DNA from: Streptomyces althioticus | Lineage (GTDB): Bacteria; Actinomycetota; Actinomycetes; Streptomycetales; Streptomycetaceae | Length of the DNA: 64,000 bases | Direction: 5' to 3' | Assembly (NCBI GenBank): GCA_014649355.1 | Contig: BMSW01000002.1 | Coordinates: 124,001 to 188,000 of the forward strand | Shown: positions 57,474-64,000 of the stretch, piece by piece | Layout: every line of letters begins with the position of its first letter | How positions within the stretch are numbered: the first letter of the stretch is position 1 | The notes under the pieces: model-generated | The model's database searches: none | The model's input: the letters and a program-made list of their open reading frames with translations, nothing else | Told to the model about the DNA's origin: nothing | Made by a program: the position numbers and the translations under genes

Positions 57474-59987
57474 CTACCGCGCACCCCGCCGCGATGCCGT
57501 CGGCAGGGCGAGGACCATGGTCAGGCCCCCACCGGGTGTGTCCTCGGCGTGCAGGCTGCCGCCGATGGCCTCGGCGAAGCCACGTGCGACCGCGAGGCCG
57601 AGGCCGACGCCGTTGCCGCGGGGCGTGTCTCCGTAGCGCTGGAAGGGCTCGAAGATCCGGGGCTTCGCTTCGTCCGGGACACCAGGGCCGCGGTCGACGA
57701 CCCGGACCTCCACCCGGTCGGCCATGGCGCTGGCGGCGACCAGCACACGCTCCCCCGGCGGTGCGTACTTCACCGCGTTCTCGACGACATTGGCGACCGA
57801 ACGTTCCAGCAGGCCGCGGTCGACGTCCACCATGGGCAGGGATTCGGGGATGTCCAGGTCCACGCTGTCCTCGGGAACGCCGCCGAGCGCCATCGGAATG
57901 ACCTCGTCCAGGTCGGTCTCCCGGATGATCGGGGTGGCCGTGCCGGTCTGGAGACGGGACATGTCGAGCAGGTTGCCGACCAGGTGGTCGAGGCGGTCGG
58001 CGCCTTCCTCGACGGCCTCCAGCAGCTCCGCCTCGTCCGCCTCGGACCATGCGACGTCGGCGGAGCGCAGTGAGGTGACGGCGGCCTTGATACCGGCCAG
58101 GGGGGTGCGCAGGTCATGGCTGACGGCGGCGAGGAGGGCGGTGCGGATGCGGTTGCCCTCGGCGAGTTGCTTGGCCCGGTCGGCCTCCTGCCGCAGGCGC
58201 CGGCGGTCCACGGTCACCGCCGCCTGGGCGGCGAAGGCGGCCAGCACCCGACGGTCCTCGGCCGGCAGGACGCCGCCGGACAGGGCCAGGGCCATGTGGT
58301 CGCCGACCGGCACGTCGACGTCCGCCTCGTCGGGTGTGGCACAGGGGCGTGGGCCCGCGTAGCCGACACAGGTCCAGGGTGCCACGTCGCTCTCCCGCTC
58401 CAGCAGCGCCACCGATTCCATGCCGAAGGTCTCGCGGACCCGTTGCAGCAGTTCGTCGAGACTCGTTTCGCCGCGCAGGACGCTGCCGGCGAGGAAGGAG
58501 AGGATCTCCGACTCGGCGCGCAGCCGGGCGGCCTGGTGGGTGCGGCGTGCCGCGAGGTCCACCACGGACGCCACGGACACGGCCACCCCGACGAAGACGA
58601 GAATGGCGAGGATGTTCTTCGGGTCGGCGACGGTCAGGGTGCGCACGGGCGGAGTGAAGTACCAGTTGAGCAGCAGCGAACCGGCCATCGCGGAGGCGAG
58701 CGCCGGCCAGAGCCCGCCCAGCAGGGCTGCCGCCACCGTGAGCGTCAGGAGCAGCAGCATGTCGTTGGCGAGGCCGGCGTCGGGTACGGCTCCGGTGAGG
58801 AGAAGGGTGAGCAGGACAGGGCCGAGCACGCCGACCAGCCACGCACTGAGTACCCGGGATCGCCCGAGGTGTGCCCGGCGCGCCACCGGCAGTCCGCGGC
58901 CCTTGCCCGTCTCGTCGTGCGTGACGAGGTGGACATCGAGGTCGGGACCGGAGTCACGGGCGACCGTGGCGCCGACGCCCGGCCCGAGGACGTACTGCCA
59001 GCTCCTGCGCCGGGAGGAACCGAGGACGATCTGGGTGGCGTTCGCTCCGCGGGCGAAGTCGAGGAGGGCGGCCGGTATGTCGTCGCCGACGACATGGTGG
59101 AAGGTGCCGCCGAGGTCCTCGACCAGGGTGCGCTGGAGGGCCAGCTCGCTCGGTGAGGCGGCGGTGAGTCCGTCGCTGCGGGAGATGTACACGGCCATGA
59201 CCTGGCCGCCCGCGCCCTTCCCGGCCAGCCGGACGGCGCGCCGGATCAGGGTGCGTCCCTCCGGGCCGCCGGTCAGACCGACCACGATCCGCTCGCGGGA
59301 GCCCCAGACGGCCGAGACCTGGTGCTCGCTGCGGTATTCGGTCAGGTAGGTGTCGACCCGCTCGGCCACCCACAGGAGGGCGAGTTCACGCAACGCGGTG
59401 AGGTTGCCGGGACGGAAGTAGTTGGACAGGGCCGCGTCGACCTTGCCCGGCGTGTAGATGTTGCCGTGCGCCATGCGGCGGCGCAGCGCCTGTGGCGACA
59501 TGTCGACCAGCTCTATCTGGTCGGCGCGCCGGACTACCTCGTCGGGAACGGTCTCGCGCTGCCGCACCCCGGTGATCGACTCGACCACGTCGCCCAGCGA
59601 CTCGAGGTGCTGGATGTTGACGGTCGAGACCACGTCGATGCCGGCGGCGAGCAGTTCCTCGACGTCCTGCCAGCGCTTGGCGTTGCGGGAGCCCGGCACG
59701 TTGGTGTGGGCCAGCTCGTCGACCAGGGCCACCCTCGGGGCGCGGCGCAGGACGGCGTCCACGTCCATCTCGGTGAACGTGGCGCCCCGGTACCCGAGCT
59801 CCCTGCGGGGCACCTGTTCGAGGCCGTGGAGCATCACCTCGGTGCGCGGCCGATGGTGGTGCTCCACGAAAGCGACCACGCAGTCGGTACCGCGTTCGAT
59901 GCGGCGGTGCGCCTCCGACAGCATCGCGTAGGTCTTGCCGACGCCGGGTGCCGCGCCGAGGTAGATCCGGAGCTTGCCGCGTGCCAT
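57474..59987 (-). CDS. kdpD: KdpD sensor histidine kinase
   Basis: 837 residues. The N-terminal KdpD domain has Walker A YLGAAPGVGKTYAML near residue 10 and the conserved ALVDELAHTNVPGSRNAKRW. A Usp-like domain (VVGLTGGPEGRTLIRRA) follows, then four membrane helices, a GAF-like region, the H-box AVSHDLRTPLAGIKAAVTSL and ATPase motifs NVVENAVKYAPPG, VDRGPGVP and GVGLGLAVARG. It senses low K+ or turgor and phosphorylates KdpE. It lies 12 bp after kdpE. Confidence 0.93.
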   Translation of the reverse strand: MARGKLRIYLGAAPGVGKTYAMLSEAHRRIERGTDCVVAFVEHHHRPRTEVMLHGLEQVPRRELGYRGATFTEMDVDAVLRRAPRVALVDELAHTNVPGSRNAKRWQDVEELLAAGIDVVSTVNIQHLESLGDVVESITGVRQRETVPDEVVRRADQIELVDMSPQALRRRMAHGNIYTPGKVDAALSNYFRPGNLTALRELALLWVAERVDTYLTEYRSEHQVSAVWGSRERIVVGLTGGPEGRTLIRRAVRLAGKGAGGQVMAVYISRSDGLTAASPSELALQRTLVEDLGGTFHHVVGDDIPAALLDFARGANATQIVLGSSRRRSWQYVLGPGVGATVARDSGPDLDVHLVTHDETGKGRGLPVARRAHLGRSRVLSAWLVGVLGPVLLTLLLTGAVPDAGLANDMLLLLTLTVAAALLGGLWPALASAMAGSLLLNWYFTPPVRTLTVADPKNILAILVFVGVAVSVASVVDLAARRTHQAARLRAESEILSFLAGSVLRGETSLDELLQRVRETFGMESVALLERESDVAPWTCVGYAGPRPCATPDEADVDVPVGDHMALALSGGVLPAEDRRVLAAFAAQAAVTVDRRRLRQEADRAKQLAEGNRIRTALLAAVSHDLRTPLAGIKAAVTSLRSADVAWSEADEAELLEAVEEGADRLDHLVGNLLDMSRLQTGTATPIIRETDLDEVIPMALGGVPEDSVDLDIPESLPMVDVDRGLLERSVANVVENAVKYAPPGERVLVAASAMADRVEVRVVDRGPGVPDEAKPRIFEPFQRYGDTPRGNGVGLGLAVARGFAEAIGGSLHAEDTPGGGLTMVLALPTASRRGAR

Positions 59988-59999
59988 GTCGTCCCTCGG

Positions 60000-60683
60000 T
60001 CATGCCTCGAAGCGGCAGCCCATGCCGGGCTCGGTGATCAGCTGGCGGGGATGGGAAGGGTCCTTCTCCAGTTTGCGACGCAACTGGGCCATGTAGACAC
60101 GCAGGTAGTCGGTCCTGTCGTGCCGTGCGATGCCCCAGACCTCGTGGAGGAGGTGCTGCTGGGTGAAGAGCCGGCGCGGATGGCTGACCAGGATCTCCAG
60201 CAGATGCCACTCGGTCGGGGTGAGCCGCACGTCCCGCTCGCCTGTCACGACCTTCTTGGCGAGCAGGTCGTTGACGAAGTCGGCCGTTTCGACCAGCGAG
60301 GTCTTCCGGGCGAGTGGGAGGTCCTCCGCGCGCCGGACGGCGGCCCGCAGCCGGGCCAGCAGCTCGTCCATGCCGAAGGGCTTGGTGATGCAGTCGTCGG
60401 CGCCGGCGTCCAGGGCCGACACCTTCTCAGCGGACGACTGCCGGGCGGACAGGACCAGAATCGGTGCCCGGGGCCAGCCCCGCAGTCCTCTGATGACGTC
60501 GACGCCGTCCCTGTCGGGCAGCCCCAGGTCGAGCAGCACGGCGTCGGGCGGACGCACCGAGGCGAGCCGCAGTGCCGTAGCCCCGTCGGGTGCGGTGTCC
60601 ACGTCGTAGTGAAGCGCCTGCAGGTTGATCACCAGGACCCGCGCGAGCTGCGGGGCGTCCTCCACCACGAGCATCCGGGTCAT
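60000..60683 (-). CDS. kdpE: KdpE response regulator
   Basis: 227 residues, OmpR/PhoB type. The receiver has acidic residues in VVEDAP, phospho-Asp in VLLDLGLPDRDG, and Lys in ITKPFG. The winged-helix DNA-binding domain ends TDYLRVYMAQLRRKLEKD. It activates kdpABC. In this locus it precedes kdpD, the reverse of the common kdpDE order. Confidence 0.93.
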   Translation of the reverse strand: MTRMLVVEDAPQLARVLVINLQALHYDVDTAPDGATALRLASVRPPDAVLLDLGLPDRDGVDVIRGLRGWPRAPILVLSARQSSAEKVSALDAGADDCITKPFGMDELLARLRAAVRRAEDLPLARKTSLVETADFVNDLLAKKVVTGERDVRLTPTEWHLLEILVSHPRRLFTQQHLLHEVWGIARHDRTDYLRVYMAQLRRKLEKDPSHPRQLITEPGMGCRFEA

Positions 60684-60753
60684 GGATGTGCGCCCTCCTG
60701 TCGTACGTCGGGCCGTGGGTGCCGGCGGGAAGGCCGACGCGCACGGCGCTGTC

Positions 60754-60791
60754 GGAGCCGGCGGCAGCGGGGGTTCGGCGCCGCCGGCTCC
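60754..60791. terminator. Hairpin between kdpC and kdpE
   Basis: A 12-bp perfect stem (GGAGCCGGCGGC and complement) with a 14-nt loop lies in the 117-bp gap between kdpC and kdpE. It may reduce read-through from the pump genes to the regulators. Confidence 0.65.
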
Positions 60792-60800
60792 GCCGAGCCC

Positions 60801-61469
60801 TCACCTCTTGGCAAGGAGTGCCTTGAGGGCGGTGTTGAGCTCCAGGACGTTCACGCGGGGCTCGCCCATGAAGCCGAGGGTGCGGCCCTCGGTGTGCTCG
60901 TCGACGAGCGACTGCACCTCGGCGACGGGCAGGCCGTTCCTCTCGGCGATCCGGTGGACCTGGAGGTGCGCGTACTGCGGGGAGATGTCCGGGTCCAGTC
61001 CGGAGCCGGAGGAGGTGACCGCGTCGGCGGGCACCTCGGACGGATCGATCGTGTGGCCGGCGGTGGAGTTGACCTTCACGACGGCGGCCTTGGCGTCCTT
61101 CACCCATTGGACGAGCTCTTCGTTGTCGCCGGACCGGTTCGTCGCGCCGGACAGGATGAGCTTGTACTGGGTGTTGACGCTGTTGGTGCCCAGGCCGTTC
61201 TGCGGGCGGCCCTGGAACCATGTGAGGTCGGGCGCCGGGGTCTCCTCACCCTTGCCCGGCGGCAGGTTGTAGGGCTGCCCTATGAGGGACGAGCCGACGA
61301 CCTTGCCGTCCGCCGTGATGTCGGAGCCGTTCGCCTTGTGGTTGAACAGCCCTTGTGCGATGCCGGTGATCACCAGCGGGTAGAGGACACCGGTCACCAG
61401 GGTCAGCACGAGCAGTGCCCGCAGGCCCGCCCCGAGCAACCGTGCGGTGTTCGTCAGGGAGTTGGTCAT
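60801..61469 (-). CDS. kdpC: KdpC, K+-transporting ATPase subunit C
   Basis: 222 residues. One N-terminal membrane helix (ALLVLTLVTGVLYPLVITG) is followed by the outside domain with SSLIGQPYN, YFQGRP-like TWFQGRPQN, the conserved VTSSGSGLDPDISPQYAHLQ and VNVLELNTAL. It stabilises the KdpAB pump. It follows kdpB after 5 bp. Confidence 0.93.
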   Translation of the reverse strand: MTNSLTNTARLLGAGLRALLVLTLVTGVLYPLVITGIAQGLFNHKANGSDITADGKVVGSSLIGQPYNLPPGKGEETPAPDLTWFQGRPQNGLGTNSVNTQYKLILSGATNRSGDNEELVQWVKDAKAAVVKVNSTAGHTIDPSEVPADAVTSSGSGLDPDISPQYAHLQVHRIAERNGLPVAEVQSLVDEHTEGRTLGFMGEPRVNVLELNTALKALLAKR

Positions 61470-61474
61470 GGCGA

Positions 61475-63604
61475 TCAGCCGATTCCGGGGATGAGGGAGA
61501 CGAGCATGTCAATGATCTTGATGCCGACGAACGGCGCGATCAGGCCGCCGAGGCCGTAGACGGCGAGGTTGCGGCGCAGCAGCGTGTCGGCGCTGCCCGG
61601 CCGGTACCGCACGCCCCTGAGGGCCAGCGGGACCAGCGCGATGATGACGAGGGCGTTGAAGATCACCGCGGACAGGATCGCCGAGTCCGGCGAGGACAGG
61701 CCCATGATGTTGAGCTTGTCCAGGCCCGGGTGGACGGCCGCGAACAGTGCCGGAATGATCGCGAAGTACTTCGCGACGTCGTTGGCGACGGAGAACGTCG
61801 TCAGCGCACCGCGCGTGATCAGCAGTTGCTTGCCGATCTCCACGATGTCGATGAGTTTGGTCGGGTCGGAGTCGAGGTCGACCATGTTGCCGGCCTCCTT
61901 GGCGGCCGACGTACCGGTGTTCATCGCGACGCCGACGTCCGCCTGGGCGAGGGCCGGCGCGTCGTTCGTCCCGTCACCGGTCATCGCGACCAGCTTGCCG
62001 CCCGCCTGCTCCCGCTTGATCAGTGCCATCTTGTCCTCGGGAGTCGCCTCGGCGAGGAAGTCGTCGACGCCCGCCTCCTCGGCGATCGCCTTGGCCGTCA
62101 GCGGGTTGTCGCCGGTGATCATGACGGTCCTGATGCCCATGCGGCGAAGCTCCTGGAACCGCTCCCGAATGCCGTGCTTGACGACGTCCTTGAGGTGGAT
62201 GACACCCAGGACACGGGCGCCGTCGGTGTCCTCGACGGCGACCAGCAGCGGGGTGCCGCCGGCCTCCGAGATGCGGTCGGCGACGGTGGCGGCGTCCTCG
62301 GTGACCTGGCCGCCGCGTTCCTCGACCCAGGCGATGACCGCACCGGCCGCGCCCTTGCGGATGCTGCGGCCGTCGAGGTCCACACCCGACATGCGGGTCT
62401 GCGCGCTGAACTCGGTCCACCGGGCGCCCACCAGCTCGCCCTGGTGCCGCTCGCGCAGCCCGTACCTCTCCTTGGCGAGCACGACGACCGAGCGGCCCTC
62501 GGGCGTCTCGTCGGCCAGCGACGACAGCTGTGCGGCATCGGCGACCTCGGCCTCGGTCGTCCCGCGCACCGGCACGAACTCGGACGCCTGCCGGTTGCCG
62601 AGGGTGATGGTGCCGGTCTTGTCGAGCAACAACGTGGAGACGTCACCGGCCGCCTCGACCGCACGGCCCGACATGGCCAGTACGTTGCGCTGCACCAGAC
62701 GATCCATGCCCGCGATGCCGATCGCGGAGAGCAGCGCTCCGATCGTGGTCGGGATCAGACAGACCAGCAGGGCCACCAGCACGACCATGCTCAGCGCGGA
62801 GCCCGCGTAGTCGGCGAACGGCGGCAGGGTGGCCACCGCGAGCAGGAAGGCGACCGTCAGCGACGCGAGCAGGATGTTCAGCGCGATCTCGTTGGGCGTC
62901 TTCTGCCGGGCCGCCCCCTCCACCAGGCCGATCATCCGGTCGATGAAGGTCTCCCCCGGCTTCGTCGTGATCCTGACGACGATCCGGTCGGACAGCACCT
63001 TCGTGCCTCCGGTGACGGCGCTGCGGTCACCGCCGGACTCACGGATGACGGGCGCCGACTCACCGGTGATCGCCGACTCGTCGACGCTCGCGACCCCTTC
63101 GACGACGTCGCCGTCGCCGGGGATCACGTCTCCGGTCTCGCAGACGACCAGGTCGCCGATCCTCAGACGGGTACCCGGCACGCGCTCCTCCGGCCCGCCG
63201 TCCCCTCCCAGTCGACGCGCCACGGTGCCGGTCCTGGCCTTGCGCAGGGTGTCCGCCTGCGCCTTGCCGCGGCCCTCGGCGACCGCCTCCGCCAGATTCG
63301 CGAAGATGACGGTGAGCCACAGCCAGGCGCTGATCGTCCAGCCGAACCAGTCGCCCGGGTCGGTGAAGGAGAAGACCGTCGTCAGGACGGAGCCCACGAG
63401 GACCACGAACATCACGGGGGACGTGACCATCACCCGGGGATCGAGCTTGCGGAACGCGTCGGGCAGCGACTTCAGCACCTGCCCCGGGTCGAACAGGCCT
63501 GCGCCGGTGCGGCCTTCGGGGTGGTGACCCGTCGGCGCGCCACGGTGGGGCGCCACGGTGGAAGTGGACATGGAGTCCTCTGATTTCTGAGTGCGGACGG
63601 TCAT
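61475..63604 (-). CDS. kdpB: KdpB, K+-transporting P-type ATPase subunit B
   Basis: 709 residues. P-type landmarks: [38 protein letters not shown] (phosphorylation Asp), [20 protein letters not shown], and [20 protein letters not shown]. It couples ATP hydrolysis to K+ uptake through KdpA. The ATG at 63604 overlaps the kdpA stop (TGATG); upstream frame extension is not homologous. Confidence 0.93.
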   Translation of the reverse strand: MTVRTQKSEDSMSTSTVAPHRGAPTGHHPEGRTGAGLFDPGQVLKSLPDAFRKLDPRVMVTSPVMFVVLVGSVLTTVFSFTDPGDWFGWTISAWLWLTVIFANLAEAVAEGRGKAQADTLRKARTGTVARRLGGDGGPEERVPGTRLRIGDLVVCETGDVIPGDGDVVEGVASVDESAITGESAPVIRESGGDRSAVTGGTKVLSDRIVVRITTKPGETFIDRMIGLVEGAARQKTPNEIALNILLASLTVAFLLAVATLPPFADYAGSALSMVVLVALLVCLIPTTIGALLSAIGIAGMDRLVQRNVLAMSGRAVEAAGDVSTLLLDKTGTITLGNRQASEFVPVRGTTEAEVADAAQLSSLADETPEGRSVVVLAKERYGLRERHQGELVGARWTEFSAQTRMSGVDLDGRSIRKGAAGAVIAWVEERGGQVTEDAATVADRISEAGGTPLLVAVEDTDGARVLGVIHLKDVVKHGIRERFQELRRMGIRTVMITGDNPLTAKAIAEEAGVDDFLAEATPEDKMALIKREQAGGKLVAMTGDGTNDAPALAQADVGVAMNTGTSAAKEAGNMVDLDSDPTKLIDIVEIGKQLLITRGALTTFSVANDVAKYFAIIPALFAAVHPGLDKLNIMGLSSPDSAILSAVIFNALVIIALVPLALRGVRYRPGSADTLLRRNLAVYGLGGLIAPFVGIKIIDMLVSLIPGIG

Positions 63605-64000
63605 CACGCCAGCCCTTCGGCGAGCGGACCCAGCGCGAGAGCGGGGAAGTACGTGAGGCCGGTGATGATCAGGACGGCGCCCACCAGCAGCCCGGCGAAC
63701 AGCGGCTTCCCGGTACGCAGCGTGCCCGCGGTGACCGGTACCGGCGTCTGCCGGGCCAGCGAGCCGGCCAGCGCGAGGACGAAGATCATCGGCACGAAGC
63801 GGCCGAGCAGCATCGCGATGCCGAGGGTGGTGTTGAACCACTGGGTGTCCGCGTTCAGGCTGGCGAAGGCCGAACCGTTGTTGTTGGAGGCCGACGTGTA
63901 GGCGTACAGGATCTCGGAGAACCCGTGCGCGCCGCTGTTGGTCATCGAGTGGCCAGGGGTGGGCAGGGCCATGGCCGCGGCGGTGAGGACCAGCACGAGT
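63604..64000 (-). CDS. kdpA: KdpA, K+-transporting ATPase subunit A, C-terminal part (5' end outside window)
   Basis: The 130 or so visible residues are the end of the KdpA channel: [20 protein letters not shown] filter-like loop, [20 protein letters not shown], and [17 protein letters not shown]. The gene enters from the right edge on the minus strand, so its start, the kdp promoter and any kdpF are outside. Confidence 0.9.
   Translation of the reverse strand, partial: LVLVLTAAAMALPTPGHSMTNSGAHGFSEILYAYTSASNNNGSAFASLNADTQWFNTTLGIAMLLGRFVPMIFVLALAGSLARQTPVPVTAGTLRTGKPLFAGLLVGAVLIITGLTYFPALALGPLAEGLA

Overview
The DNA is very GC-rich, with dense overlapping genes, GTG starts and long GC hairpins. 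Together with a type VII secretion locus, Cys-free ribosomal protein paralogues and a full kdp operon, this points to an actinobacterium, most likely Streptomyces. No rRNA, tRNA or CRISPR array was seen.

Layout. (1) 1-10.5 kb is one flank of a type VII (ESX-like) secretion locus: the end of EccC, a mycosin protease, a beta-helix protein with two AAA+ domains, a T7SS-associated small protein, two single-pass membrane proteins with lectin domains, and a sigma-like/zinc-finger/ricin fusion. (2) 10.7-20.3 kb is mixed metabolism: beta-carbonic anhydrase; an enolase-superfamily gene divergent from a GntR-SDR pair, with matching TTGTCGACAA palindromes between them; an ArsR-controlled P1B-4 metal ATPase with a thioredoxin-like ferredoxin; and a cytosolic ABC-receptor-like protein. 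(3) 20.3-21.0 kb holds IS5 and IS30 transposase remnants. (4) 21.3-54.7 kb reads as one large zinc-starvation (Zur) region. (5) 55-57 kb has a cytochrome b (QcrB) tail fragment and an FAD disulfide reductase. (6) 57.5-64 kb is kdpABC-kdpE-kdpD, with kdpA cut by the right edge.

The zinc region is the centre of the window. Six sites resemble the actinobacterial Zur box (TGAAAATnATTTTCA-like): before rpmF, between rpmB and rpmG, before a methyltransferase, before a tiny peptide gene at 43.0 kb, between a FecB-like binding protein and a beta-propeller gene, and between aztA and aztB. The genes behind them fit zinc economy: zinc-independent copies of L32, S14, L28, L33, L31 and S18, two COG0523 proteins (one without its P-loop), a His-rich protein, a DUF318 permease with a frameshifted TIGR03943 partner, and an AztABCD-type zinc importer.

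The most unusual part is 30.2-47.2 kb. A 37-codon peptide gene, absent from any list of long ORFs, lies just downstream of a Zur-like box. It is followed by an azole-type RiPP maturation set (leader-binding/E1-like protein, CocE-type hydrolase, YcaO, SagB-type dehydrogenase), a CydDC-like heterodimeric ABC exporter and three PLP/sulfur enzymes. Immediately upstream, on the same strand, is a complete FecBCD-type importer. The simplest reading is a Zur-controlled, ribosomally made zinc-binding natural product with its own export and uptake system. The gene content is seen; the product and its function are inference.
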